Positions 8,959 to 17,536 of a stretch of 64,000 nucleotides of DNA are shown piece after piece. The translations under genes and the position numbers were made by a program. This DNA is from JBFHFS01 sp041583495 (GTDB lineage: Bacteria > Bacteroidota > Bacteroidia > Bacteroidales > Marinilabiliaceae): the NCBI GenBank assembly GCA_041583495.1, contig JBFHFS010000001.1, positions 62,001 to 126,000 on the forward strand, given 5' to 3'. Below the pieces are notes generated by a model. That model ran no database searches, was not told the origin of the DNA, and saw only the letters and a list, made by a program, of their open reading frames with translations. Within the stretch, counting starts at the first letter, position 1; each line of letters starts with the position of its first letter.

Positions 8959-9852
8959 ATGGGGCTTAAAAACAATAACAACATGGAGGTTTTGATCATA
9001 GGCCGTGAAGGCCAACTGGGAAGTTCTTTTTTTGATTACGCATCAAATAAAGGACCTCTGAATCTCACTTTTTCTTCGGTAGATGATCTGGACCTAACCA
9101 GTGAGGCAAGCATCAAGGCCTTTTTCGCGAACAAAAGTTTTGATTTCATTGTCAATTGTGCGGCATACACCGCCGTAGATAAAGCGGAAAGTGATGTGGA
9201 AAAAACTTTCCTGCTTAATGCCACGGCACTGACCCACATAGGGACCGCGGCGGCAAGCATGGGGGCAAAAGTAATTCATATCTCAACCGATTATGTTTTC
9301 AATGGACAACATTTTAAACCCATGCGACCCGAAGATGAGCCGGATCCACTCTCTGTTTACGGAAAATCAAAGCTTCAGGGGGAAAAGAACCTCCTGCTGA
9401 CCAATCCCCAAAGCATGATCATCCGCACAGCATGGCTTTACTCCAAATATGGACAAAACTTTGTGAAGACCATGCTTAAACTGGGAGACGATTGTGACCA
9501 AATAAGTGTAGTGTCCGATCAAATAGGAAGTCCCTGCTATGCAGCCGATCTGGCCGGCGCCATATTGGAGATATTGGAAGGCATCCACTCCGGAAAACAC
9601 CCCTTTTCACCCGGCATTTTTCACTACGCCAACGAAGGCGTATGCAGCTGGTACGATTTTGCCTTGGCCATTTTTCATGCTTCGGGAAAAGCCTGCAGCG
9701 TTAACCCGGTTGGATCAGAGGCTTTCCCCAGACCTGCTCCCCGCCCCTTTTATTCGGTAATGGATAAAACAAAAATAAAGAAGACCTATGGTATTAAAAT
9801 TGCCCACTGGCGAATAAGCCTTGAAAAATGTTTGTCGGAAATGAATCAATAG
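8959..9852 (+). CDS. rfbD: dTDP-4-dehydrorhamnose reductase
   Basis: It performs the last step of dTDP-L-rhamnose synthesis, the NAD(P)H reduction of dTDP-4-keto-rhamnose. The NAD loop is GREGQLGSS, with serine where many members have asparagine. The SDR catalytic motif SVYGKSKLQGE and the ISTDYVFNG segment are typical. The first ATG at 8959 gives an eight-residue lead MGLKNNNN. The ATG at 8983 (MEVLIIGREGQ) matches the usual family start better, so the true start is ambiguous. The gene is 2 bp downstream of rfbC. Confidence 0.93.
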   Translation: MGLKNNNNMEVLIIGREGQLGSSFFDYASNKGPLNLTFSSVDDLDLTSEASIKAFFANKSFDFIVNCAAYTAVDKAESDVEKTFLLNATALTHIGTAAASMGAKVIHISTDYVFNGQHFKPMRPEDEPDPLSVYGKSKLQGEKNLLLTNPQSMIIRTAWLYSKYGQNFVKTMLKLGDDCDQISVVSDQIGSPCYAADLAGAILEILEGIHSGKHPFSPGIFHYANEGVCSWYDFALAIFHASGKACSVNPVGSEAFPRPAPRPFYSVMDKTKIKKTYGIKIAHWRISLEKCLSEMNQ

Positions 9853-9941
9853 GGTTTCAGCTTTTTTCAATCATTTTTCATTGCCCGGGGAACCAAAAAA
9901 AGCATTAAATTTAAAACTCATTCAACAATAACTTTAACAAG

Positions 9942-11693
9942 ATGGAAAAAGATAAAATACTCAACCAGGTTAAAGAGAAAGCCAACCAATGGCTCAAAGG
10001 AAACTATGATGAAGAATCCAAGGCCCAGGTGAGCGAAATGCTCTCAAACACAGATACCACAAAGCTTATCGACGCCTTCTATAAGGATTTGGAGTTTGGA
10101 ACAGGCGGCCTTCGCGGAATTATGGGCGTGGGATCCAACCGCATGAACCGCTATACCGTGGGAGCCGCCACTCAGGGTCTTGCCAACTACCTCAGGCAGG
10201 AGTTCAGCACCCTAAAGGAGATTAAGGTGGTAATTGGTCACGATTGCCGCAACAACAGCCGTTACTTCGCCGAAACCGTTGCCAACATCTTTTCGGCCAA
10301 TGGAATCAAGGCTTACCTCTTTGATGATTTACGCCCCACCCCCGAGGTTTCTTATGCCATTCGTCAGCTGAAGTGCCAAAGTGGTGTGATCATCACCGCC
10401 TCACACAATCCAAAGGAATACAACGGATATAAAGCCTATTGGGATGATGGAGGTCAGATAATCGCCCCACACGACAAAAACATCATCGACGAGGTGGTGA
10501 AAATCACCAAAATCGATGATATTAAATTCGACGGAAACCCGGCCCTGATTGAAGTGCTTGATGCCTCCATGGACGAAATGTTTCTAAACGAAGTAGCCAA
10601 ATTATCGTTCAACCCCGAGATCATTGCCCGCCAAAAAGAGCTCCGGATCGTTTACAGTCCCATCCATGGCACAGGGGTAAAGCTGGTTCCGGCAGCCCTC
10701 CGCAAGATGGGTTTTACCAATGTGATCAATGTCCCCGAACAGGATGTGGTAAGTGGGGACTTCCCCACCGTGGTATCGCCCAACCCCGAAGAGCCAGAAG
10801 CTTTGAAGATGGCCATCGACAAAGCCCGGGAAACCAACGCCGATATGGTAGCGGCCTCCGATCCTGATGCCGACAGACTGGGTATTGCCATCCGGGATGC
10901 CAATGGGGAATTTATCCTGGTCAATGGCAACCAAACAGCCATCCTGCTTACCTGGTATATGCTTAACCAATGGAAAGAAAAAGGATGGCTTACGGGAAAG
11001 CAATTCAACATTAAAACCATTGTTACCACCGAGCTGATCAAAACCATCGCCGAAAAAGCAGGCGTGAAATGCTATGATACCTACACCGGATTTAAATGGA
11101 TCGCAGATGTGATCCGGAAACTGGAAGGGGTTGAGAAATATATTTGTGGCGGAGAAGAGAGCTATGGCTTTTTGCCCGGTGACTACGTGCGCGATAAGGA
11201 TGCCGTAGGCTCTATTGTCATGATCGCCGAAATTGCCGCCTGGGCCAAGGATCATGGAAAAACACTCTACGATTTACTCCTGGACATCTATATCGAATAT
11301 GGCTTTTCGCAGGAGAAAATGATCTATATCGTTCGCAAAGGAAAGAGTGGTGCCGAAGAGATCGAAGCTCTCATGAAGAAATTCCGCAACGACCCACCCC
11401 TTGAGCTGGCAGGTTCCAGGGTCACTGAGGTTATAGACTATCAAACCCTGAAAAGGCGGAATCTCTTAACCGGACAGGAAACAGCTATTGATGACAAACC
11501 GGGGACCTCAAACGTTCTTCAGTTCTACACCCAGGACGGATCCAAGGTATCGGTAAGACCCTCGGGAACCGAGCCAAAAATCAAGTTTTATTTTGAGGTG
11601 AGGGCAAACCTCCCAAAAAGAGAGGACTTCGAAACGGTAAAAGCTCAGGCTTTGAAAAGAATCGACCGCATGGCGGCCGACTTGCAATCATAG
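9942..11693 (+). CDS. Phosphoglucomutase/phosphomannomutase family protein
   Basis: This alpha-D-phosphohexomutase interconverts hexose 1- and 6-phosphates, supplying glucose-1-phosphate to rfbA and to UDP-glucose synthesis. The catalytic phosphoserine lies in TASHNPKEYNG (Ser154). The metal-binding loop is DPDADRLGIA, the sugar-binding loop GGEESYG, and the phosphate-binding loop VRPSGTEPKIKFY. At 583 residues it is the long PgcA-like form. It lies 89 bp after rfbD and is closed by a strong terminator. Substrate preference (glucose or mannose) cannot be told from sequence alone. Confidence 0.92.
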   Translation: MEKDKILNQVKEKANQWLKGNYDEESKAQVSEMLSNTDTTKLIDAFYKDLEFGTGGLRGIMGVGSNRMNRYTVGAATQGLANYLRQEFSTLKEIKVVIGHDCRNNSRYFAETVANIFSANGIKAYLFDDLRPTPEVSYAIRQLKCQSGVIITASHNPKEYNGYKAYWDDGGQIIAPHDKNIIDEVVKITKIDDIKFDGNPALIEVLDASMDEMFLNEVAKLSFNPEIIARQKELRIVYSPIHGTGVKLVPAALRKMGFTNVINVPEQDVVSGDFPTVVSPNPEEPEALKMAIDKARETNADMVAASDPDADRLGIAIRDANGEFILVNGNQTAILLTWYMLNQWKEKGWLTGKQFNIKTIVTTELIKTIAEKAGVKCYDTYTGFKWIADVIRKLEGVEKYICGGEESYGFLPGDYVRDKDAVGSIVMIAEIAAWAKDHGKTLYDLLLDIYIEYGFSQEKMIYIVRKGKSGAEEIEALMKKFRNDPPLELAGSRVTEVIDYQTLKRRNLLTGQETAIDDKPGTSNVLQFYTQDGSKVSVRPSGTEPKIKFYFEVRANLPKREDFETVKAQALKRIDRMAADLQS

Positions 11694-11700
11694 AGATTCC

Positions 11701-11732
11701 AAAAAGAGACGCACCCGGTTGCGTCTCTTTTT
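11701..11732 (+). terminator. Bidirectional rho-independent terminator
   Basis: A perfect 13-bp stem (AAAAAGAGACGCA with its complement) surrounds a 6-nt loop, with A- and T-tracts on the two sides. It sits between two convergent genes, the phosphohexomutase and the helicase, and can serve both. Confidence 0.9.
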
Positions 11733-13154
11733 TTATTCGTTAAAAAACGGATCCGGGAAGTTCACAAAATACAACCGCTCAGTCCCCCTGGTAACCGCGG
11801 TATAGAGCCATCTTAGAAAATCGCGTGTGAGATACTCCTCGGTAAAATAGCCCAAATCAACAAATACGGCTTTCCACTGACCCCCTTGCGATTTATGACA
11901 AGTAATGGCGTAGGCAAATTTAATCTGCAAAGCATTATAAAAGTCGTTCTCCCGGACGTTGTCGTACTGCTTCTTTTTTGTGGATTCCTCCTTGAAATCC
12001 TCCATCACCGTGTAAAAGAAAGCCTCCTGATCCTTCTGTGACAGGCCGGGTCCCGGCATCATCAACGAATCGAGCATCACTTTCACATCCAATTCGATCT
12101 CTTTGTAATCGACCAAACGGCAAACCACATCGGCAAAACGATACCCGTAAAGCTCCTGGTAACCATTGATCCGTACCACTTCTGCGATGTCTCCATTGGC
12201 TATAAAGCTAACCTCTTCATGGTTTTTCAACCAATAATAGTTGTTTTTCATCACCAGCAGAAAGTCACCCACCGTTAACTCATCCTCAGAATAAAGGATG
12301 GAATTCCGGATACCCTGATTAAATTGATTGGCTCGCTTATTGGTACGACAAACCACCAGGGTTTCCTCCAGCCCATATTTTCCATAACAACTATCCAGCT
12401 CCTCAATCAGCTCGTTGCCTGAAATTCGAAAAACATCGGGGAATCCACTGGTCACAAACCGGGGATAGAGGCCTTCGGTATTTTCTTCATCCAAAAGACT
12501 CCTCAGGTTGGTGGCATTAACCAGGATGCCACTGCCCAGCTTCTGTCGCACCACATCGGTCAGCCGGGCCGAAAAAACCTGAAGTCCATAACCCCTCAGT
12601 ATTTCCGTATCCAGTGCAGGGCTTAAGGATATTCCGACAGGTGGAAGCTGAGCATCATCCCCGATAAGCATTAACCGGCAATTGGTACCCTGATAAACAT
12701 ATTTCACTAAATCGTCGAGTAACCTCCCTGATCCCCAAAAGGCGCCATTCCCGGTATTATCAATCATGGAAGCTTCATCCACGACAAACAACACGTTTTT
12801 ATGGAGGTTCTGGTTCAGATCGAAGGCGCCAAACCCGTCTTTTGAGGACTGTTGACGATAGATCTTTTTGTGTATGGTGTAGGCCGGCTTCCCGGAACTA
12901 TTTCCCAGCACTTTGGCCGCACGGCCGGTGGGAGCCAAAAGCACGGCATTTTGTTTCAACGTATCGAGCACACCTATTACCGCCCGCACCAGCGTGGTTT
13001 TGCCGGTTCCGGCATAGCCGGTGAGCAAAAACAGGGACTCCTGTGAATCGCACGCTAAAAAATGCCCCAACGCCTTGCTAGCCAACAGCTGCGTGGGTGT
13101 TGGTTCCATTCCAAACTGCGACAGGATTTGTTCACTTAAAAAATCACTCAGCAT
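11733..13154 (-). CDS. RecD/Dda-like SF1 DNA helicase (AAA family ATPase)
   Basis: This is a superfamily 1B-type helicase of about 473 residues. The Walker A is GYAGTGKT at residues 46-53, followed by LLAPTGRAAKVL. The Walker B is VVDEASMI with Asp126/Glu127. LIGDDAQLPPVG forms motif III. Late motifs FAYAITCHKSQGGQW and WLYTAVTRGTERL match the UvrD_C_2-like end of RecD2/Dda proteins. It lacks the long N-terminal region of true RecD2. I chose the ATG at 13154 (MLSDFLSEQI) because the 16 upstream residues look non-native and a promoter-like TACATTTG overlaps them. A role in repair or replication is inferred from family. Confidence 0.88.
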   Translation of the reverse strand: MLSDFLSEQILSQFGMEPTPTQLLASKALGHFLACDSQESLFLLTGYAGTGKTTLVRAVIGVLDTLKQNAVLLAPTGRAAKVLGNSSGKPAYTIHKKIYRQQSSKDGFGAFDLNQNLHKNVLFVVDEASMIDNTGNGAFWGSGRLLDDLVKYVYQGTNCRLMLIGDDAQLPPVGISLSPALDTEILRGYGLQVFSARLTDVVRQKLGSGILVNATNLRSLLDEENTEGLYPRFVTSGFPDVFRISGNELIEELDSCYGKYGLEETLVVCRTNKRANQFNQGIRNSILYSEDELTVGDFLLVMKNNYYWLKNHEEVSFIANGDIAEVVRINGYQELYGYRFADVVCRLVDYKEIELDVKVMLDSLMMPGPGLSQKDQEAFFYTVMEDFKEESTKKKQYDNVRENDFYNALQIKFAYAITCHKSQGGQWKAVFVDLGYFTEEYLTRDFLRWLYTAVTRGTERLYFVNFPDPFFNE

Positions 13155-13159
13155 AACGA

Positions 13160-13167
13160 CAAATGTA
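13160..13167 (-). promoter_or_regulatory. Candidate -7 element directly before helicase start
   Basis: The minus strand reads TACATTTG (TAnnTTTG), ending 5 nt before the ATG at 13154. If active it would give an almost leaderless message. No -33 TTTG is visible. Confidence 0.35.
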
Positions 13168-13491
13168 AGAAACAATTGTTTTGAATTTGCACTACAGGCC
13201 ACACACCACAGGAAGAATTAACAGAAGCACAAAGGAATCCCTTAACGAACGTAGTTTATCTGATCTACGCTGTCAAAAAAAAAATCGACTGAATCAGCTT
13301 CCGGTAAAAAAAACACGCCATTCGGGGAGCCCCCTAACCGATTCCATTCCTTTATTCTAAATTATTGCTTACATTAGTCCCCCTTTCCATACCCACAGCT
13401 ATTTATAGAAAGGAAAAACAGGCAAGAGCAGCCAAAAAACGAGAATCACGCTAATAATTCAATTTTAAAAAATAAGAATTGAATTTTTTTT

Positions 13492-13499
13492 TAAATTTG
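13492..13499 (+). promoter_or_regulatory. Candidate -7 promoter element for 13531 operon
   Basis: TAAATTTG is a perfect TAnnTTTG match 31 bp before the ATG at 13531, within an AT-rich tract. It probably drives the three-gene operon ending with rsmD. Confidence 0.5.
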
Positions 13500-13530
13500 T
13501 ACAATCAAACCAAAACAAAATCCGATAATA

Positions 13531-14160
13531 ATGAAAACAGTATTGCAGATTGTCCTGACCATTGCCATCATCGTTCTGGGTTATCTTTGTGTAGAAAGTA
13601 TTCAGAAGCCTGTAAGGTTCCAAAAAAACTATGAAAAGAGGAAAGATAAGGTAATTGAGCGCCTGGAAAACATCAGAAGCGCCCAAAATGCCTACAAATC
13701 GGTCCATAAAAAATTCACCGGCAGTTTCGACACACTTCTCCAGTTTGTTAAAACGGACTCGCTTCCCCTGGTTCGTATGGAAGGCCGGTTGTCTGACAGT
13801 ATGCTTGAGGCCGGAATCACCGAACTGAAAGCGCTTAAACTGGGCATAATCAAGCGTGACACCATCAGAGTTAGTGTAAAAGACTCGCTTTTTGCCAAAG
13901 GCTTTAACGTCGACTCACTTCGATTTGTCCCCTACACCAAAGGAGAAAAATTTGAACTTGGTACGGGCATCATCAAAACTGCCTCCGGTGTGGATGTTCC
14001 CGTTTTCGAGGCTAAAGTCCTCAACGACACTTATCTCAAGGGACTTGAGAAACAGGAAATCATTAACCTGAACGACAAAACACTTAAGCTTGAAAAATTC
14101 CCCGGCCTGAAGGTTGGATCTCTTGAAGAAGCCAACAACAGCGCAGGTAACTGGGAATAA
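13531..14160 (+). CDS. Membrane-anchored protein of unknown function
   Basis: I do not recognise a named family. The 209 residues start with one hydrophobic helix (about residues 4-22), so the rest is probably periplasmic. Residues 45-70 (ENIRSAQNAYKSVHKKFTG, then SFDTLLQFV) resemble the helix-loop region that follows the transmembrane segment in type II secretion pseudopilins. No prepilin peptidase site (G-F-T-L-x-E) is present, so the likeness may be superficial. The gene is first in an operon, 19 bp before DUF3822, and a TAnnTTTG promoter lies just upstream. Function is unknown. Confidence 0.8.
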   Translation: MKTVLQIVLTIAIIVLGYLCVESIQKPVRFQKNYEKRKDKVIERLENIRSAQNAYKSVHKKFTGSFDTLLQFVKTDSLPLVRMEGRLSDSMLEAGITELKALKLGIIKRDTIRVSVKDSLFAKGFNVDSLRFVPYTKGEKFELGTGIIKTASGVDVPVFEAKVLNDTYLKGLEKQEIINLNDKTLKLEKFPGLKVGSLEEANNSAGNWE

Positions 14161-14179
14161 GCATCTAACCGACACTCTT

Positions 14180-15034
14180 ATGGATTCTGAAATATCGGTC
14201 ATTGACGAAACGTTTGACTCGCATATCACTTCATCCTATTTTCTATCCATCCAGGTCTCCCTGGATGGATTTTCTTTTTGCTCGATAGACCCGGTCACCA
14301 ATAAATATCTTCAATTTCGCCATATAAAAACCGGCCCGATTAAAGATGGTGAGCTGGCTGATAAGCTGAACAAGATATTTGAACAAACCCACCTTCTCAA
14401 CCTTCCTTATAAAAAGGTCTTTGTCCTGTTTTCCTCTCCCTGCTCCACCTTGGTTCCCGCTGGTATTTTTAAACCCGAACACGCCCTCAATTGGCTCTCC
14501 TTTTGCCACCAGATTCCCAAGGGCCATACCACTCTTCACACAAAAATGAAACTGGCTGATGCCTGGAACGTATTTTCCGTTCCCCAATCGGTGATCCAAC
14601 TCTTTAAACGCCAATTCCCCGAACCCCTCTTTTTTCATCAGTATTCACCCATGGTGGAAACCAAGCTGGCCGTGAATCGATTTGGCGAGGGACAAAACCT
14701 GGTGCTCATCAACCTGCAAACAGATTGTTTCAACATTGCGGTACTGGAAAAGAACAACCTAATCCTTTGCAATTCCTTTAAAATTAAAGGGGATAAAGAT
14801 TTGTTGTATTTCACCCTCTTCGTATTCGAACAACTTCAACTTTCTCCACGCACTACCGAGGTATTGCTAACCGGGTGGCACCCCGATTTTCAATCGACCA
14901 CACAATCCCTTACCAAATACATTAAAAACATAAAATTGGCCGGACAACCCGGGAGTTTCCAATATTGCCCGTATTTTAAAGAGGTTTCGGGTACCCGGTT
15001 TCACAATTTATTAAGCCTTGCCTCATGCGTATAG
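14180..15034 (+). CDS. DUF3822 family protein
   Basis: This 284-residue protein is of the uncharacterised DUF3822 type found next to rsmD in Bacteroidota. The frame is open upstream to an ATG at 14114 inside the previous gene. I prefer 14180 (MDSEISVIDETFD) because it clears the upstream stop and starts at the usual family boundary. No signal peptide or membrane helix is seen, so it should be cytoplasmic. Segments such as LVLINLQTDCFNIAVL and VLLTGWHPDFQ could fit an actin-like fold, but this is only a guess. It overlaps rsmD by 10 bp, indicating translational coupling. Confidence 0.82.
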   Translation: MDSEISVIDETFDSHITSSYFLSIQVSLDGFSFCSIDPVTNKYLQFRHIKTGPIKDGELADKLNKIFEQTHLLNLPYKKVFVLFSSPCSTLVPAGIFKPEHALNWLSFCHQIPKGHTTLHTKMKLADAWNVFSVPQSVIQLFKRQFPEPLFFHQYSPMVETKLAVNRFGEGQNLVLINLQTDCFNIAVLEKNNLILCNSFKIKGDKDLLYFTLFVFEQLQLSPRTTEVLLTGWHPDFQSTTQSLTKYIKNIKLAGQPGSFQYCPYFKEVSGTRFHNLLSLASCV

Positions 15035-15573
15035 TCAGCGGGACCCTCAAAGGCCGTCGGTTTTCCCCGCCAGCCTCCTTTAATGCACGTCCCACAACCG
15101 ATCAGGCACGCGAAAGCCTCTTTAATGTGCTGAACAATCTGATTGATTTTGAAACGCAAAAGGTCCTGGATCTGTTTTCGGGAACCGGAGCCATCTCATA
15201 TGAATTTGCCTCCAGGGGATGCCCGCAGGTCGTCTCGGTGGAGCAGAATTTCAGACACTACAGTTTTATAAAAAGTTGCGTTGAAGACTTTAAGTTAACG
15301 GCGCAAATAAAGCCTGTAAGAGCCGACACGTTCAAATACCTGAAACAGGCCCCCCAACGCTATACCCTCATCTTTGCCGATCCCCCCTTTGATCATCCCC
15401 ATCTGGAAACCCTCCCCGACCTAGTGCTGTCGCCCACCCTCCTTTCTGCCGATGGCCTCTTCATTCTGGAACACGGCCCCAACAGGAATTTCGAAGATCA
15501 CCCACAATTCTGGCAAATCAGAAAATACGGAAAGGTAAATTTCTCCTTTTTTAGATTATCAGAAACCCCATAA
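15025..15573 (+). CDS. rsmD: 16S rRNA (guanine(966)-N(2))-methyltransferase RsmD
   Basis: This SAM-dependent enzyme methylates G966 of 16S rRNA. The 182 residues begin with RIVSGTLKGRRF and PTTDQARESLFNVL, both RsmD signatures. The SAM-binding motif is VLDLFSGTGAISYEFASRG, and the catalytic motif is FADPPF. The gene overlaps DUF3822 by 10 bp and ends just before a strong terminator. Length and motifs match the family well. Confidence 0.94.
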   Translation: MRIVSGTLKGRRFSPPASFNARPTTDQARESLFNVLNNLIDFETQKVLDLFSGTGAISYEFASRGCPQVVSVEQNFRHYSFIKSCVEDFKLTAQIKPVRADTFKYLKQAPQRYTLIFADPPFDHPHLETLPDLVLSPTLLSADGLFILEHGPNRNFEDHPQFWQIRKYGKVNFSFFRLSETP

Positions 15574-15575
15574 AA

Positions 15576-15611
15576 AAAGCCGTCTGCATGAAAAATCATG
15601 CAGACGGCTTT
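15576..15611 (+). terminator. Rho-independent terminator after rsmD
   Basis: A perfect 16-bp stem (AAAGCCGTCTGCATGA and its complement) has an AAAA loop. It lies 2 bp after the rsmD stop codon. It also faces the end of the tRNA-Asp operon coming from the other side, so it may work in both directions. Confidence 0.88.
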
Positions 15612-15689
15612 CTTATACCCTGCAAGCCTTGTTCCCTGATCATTTGAAGCCATTAAACTCCGATCACATTTGGAACAAATACTTGCTTC

Positions 15690-15766
15690 TGGCGGTCTGG
15701 ACGAGACTCGAACTCGCGACCTCCGGCGTGACAGGCCGGCATTCTAACCAACTGAACTACCAGACC
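15690..15766 (-). tRNA. tRNA-Asp (GTC), copy 1, CCA encoded
   Basis: The minus strand folds as a full cloverleaf: acceptor stem GGTCTGG/CCAGACC, D-arm with GTTCAGTTGGTTAGAAT, anticodon loop CTGTCAC with anticodon GTC, and T-loop GTTCGAGTC. The discriminator G and the terminal CCA are encoded (positions 15690-15692 give CCA). It is the last of three tandem copies in the transcription direction. Confidence 0.97.
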
Positions 15767-15798
15767 AGAAAAAAAATGTTCGATCACTATCAGTTAAT

Positions 15799-15875
15799 TG
15801 GCGGTCTGGACGAGACTCGAACTCGCGACCTCCGGCGTGACAGGCCGGCATTCTAACCAACTGAACTACCAGACC
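15799..15875 (-). tRNA. tRNA-Asp (GTC), copy 2, CCA encoded
   Basis: Its mature sequence is the same as copy 1, with anticodon GTC and an encoded CCA. The spacer to copy 1 is 32 bp and to copy 3 is 33 bp. The middle gene of the tandem array. Confidence 0.97.
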
Positions 15876-15908
15876 AATAAATAATGATCGAACAAAAACC
15901 TACTTGAG

Positions 15909-15982
15909 CGGTCTGGACGAGACTCGAACTCGCGACCTCCGGCGTGACAGGCCGGCATTCTAACCAACTGAACTACCAGACC
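15909..15982 (-). tRNA. tRNA-Asp (GTC), copy 3, CCA not encoded
   Basis: The 74-nt body is the same as the other two copies. The discriminator G is followed by CTC rather than CCA, so its CCA must be added after transcription. It is the first gene transcribed in the array. Confidence 0.96.
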
Positions 15983-16009
15983 AATGATGACCGCTCTTGT
16001 AAAGCGCTG

Positions 16010-16039
16010 CAAAGATAATTGTTCTTTTGGTTTTTGCAA
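16010..16039 (-). promoter_or_regulatory. Promoter of the tRNA-Asp operon
   Basis: The minus strand has TTG at 16037-16039, 19 bp of spacer, then TATCTTTG at 16010-16017. This is the best match in the window to the two-part Bacteroidota promoter (-33 TTTG, -7 TAnnTTTG). It ends 27 bp before the first tRNA. Confidence 0.7.
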
Positions 16040-16078
16040 TAGTTTAAAAGCCTTAAATTTCTATTTTCTTCCCCTGAA

Positions 16079-17509
16079 TTAATCAGAATAGCCACCGGCT
16101 TTACGCAGCAGTTCATCTACTGTAATGATCTCCAGATAGGTGGTCCCTCCACCAATTCCAAAGCTGCCCCCCAAATAGGCCACCAGGTCATCATTGCCTA
16201 ATTGGTTTATTTCTTTTAACCGGATAAGCGTTTTTCGCATTATCTCCCTCTTGGAACTGCCATACTCCATAATGGTGGGAATAACCCCGTAGGAGAGCGC
16301 CAACTCACGCCCCACCCTTTTATTGTAACACAACGCAACAACAGGTTTACTGCCCCTGAAAGCAGCCAGATAACGGGCCGTTTTTCCTGTCAGGCTGTCG
16401 GTCATTACCGCCTTAATGGCCAGCTCACCCGAAGCCTTAACGGCTGTATCGGCCAGATAAGCCGTAATATCGTGCTTAACCACATCTACCGGGATATCGT
16501 TTCGGGGGTCTTTGGCATCCTCCACCTCTTTGGCGATGCTGGCCATAGTCCTTACCGACTCTACAGGATACTCCCCGTAAGCCGTTTCTCCGCTTAACAT
16601 AATAGCATCGGTCCTGTAATAGATCGCATTGGCAACATCCGTCACTTCTGCTCTTGTAGGCCGCGGATTCTTAATCATCGAATGGAGCATCTGAGTAGCC
16701 ACAATCACCGGTTTTTTTGCTTCCACACACTTACGGATCAATTGCCGCTGAAGTCCGGGAATCTTCTCCTGAGGTATTTCAATGCCCAGATCTCCCCGGG
16801 CCACCATAACACCATAAACAACCTGCAATATCTCATCAATATTTTCGATTCCTTCCTGATTTTCAATCTTGGCGATAATCTTCACCGGGCTGTCATGCTC
16901 ATCCAGTATTCTTTGTATAGAGAGAACATCCTCCTTATTGCGCACAAACGAATGGGCAATGAAGTCGATGTCGTTTTCCATGGCATAGCCAATGTAACCC
17001 AAATCACGCTCGGTAAGAGAGGGTAAATTAATTCGCACCCCCGGCACATTAACGCTCTTACGACTTCCCAGAACGCCATCGTTCATGATTTCACAGATCA
17101 GTCCTTCAGAGCTTTTTTCTACCACCATCAAGTCAATTTCGCCATCGTCGATCAGAATATGACTACCCTTCGACACATCCTCGGCAATCTTTGGATAGGA
17201 GACGCAAATCCTCTCTGCAGTGGTCTTTTGTCCGGGCTCCCCAACCAAAGTCAATTTCCTCCCCCTTTTCAGGGTGAGATTATCTTCACTTACAGTGGTG
17301 CGTATTTCCGGGCCTTTGGTATCTATCAGAAAAGCTATTTTGTCTGATACCTCTCTAACATTGTTAACTATTTTATTAATTCCATCAAAATCGAGATGGG
17401 CGGTATTCAACCGTACAACATTCATTCCGGCCGCATACAATTCTTTAATAAATTCAACATCACAACGCTTATCGGAAATTGTAGCTACAATCTTCGTATA
17501 TTTACTCAT
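16079..17509 (-). CDS. pyk: Pyruvate kinase
   Basis: It transfers phosphate from PEP to ADP in the last step of glycolysis. The N-terminus TKIVATISDKRCDVEF, the metal-binding IDTKGPEIRT, and the active-site MVARGDLGIEIP are all present. The phosphate-binding region is followed by RPTRAEVTDVANAI and LSGETAYGEYP. At 476 residues it is a standard single-chain form with a regulatory C-domain. It lies 27 bp downstream of aroQ and is probably in the same operon. The window also holds pckA, so both directions of the PEP-pyruvate-oxaloacetate node are encoded nearby. Confidence 0.95.
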   Translation of the reverse strand: MSKYTKIVATISDKRCDVEFIKELYAAGMNVVRLNTAHLDFDGINKIVNNVREVSDKIAFLIDTKGPEIRTTVSEDNLTLKRGRKLTLVGEPGQKTTAERICVSYPKIAEDVSKGSHILIDDGEIDLMVVEKSSEGLICEIMNDGVLGSRKSVNVPGVRINLPSLTERDLGYIGYAMENDIDFIAHSFVRNKEDVLSIQRILDEHDSPVKIIAKIENQEGIENIDEILQVVYGVMVARGDLGIEIPQEKIPGLQRQLIRKCVEAKKPVIVATQMLHSMIKNPRPTRAEVTDVANAIYYRTDAIMLSGETAYGEYPVESVRTMASIAKEVEDAKDPRNDIPVDVVKHDITAYLADTAVKASGELAIKAVMTDSLTGKTARYLAAFRGSKPVVALCYNKRVGRELALSYGVIPTIMEYGSSKREIMRKTLIRLKEINQLGNDDLVAYLGGSFGIGGGTTYLEIITVDELLRKAGGYSD

Positions 17510-17536
17510 ACTTCACAATTTACAAAACAATAAAAA

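Larger units (their letters stand above)
13155..13530. other. Divergent intergenic region, helicase / DUF3822 operon
   Basis: This 376-bp stretch has no gene. It carries the TACATTTG element at its left end and a second TAnnTTTG match on the plus strand at 13492-13499. The rest is AT-rich with A- and T-runs and no strong hairpin. Confidence 0.5.

Noticed and set aside
15629..15982. Regular near-identical repeats of about 75 bp with short spacers, first thought to be CRISPR-like
   Set aside because: Each unit folds as tRNA-Asp; spacers are short AT-rich tRNA linkers.
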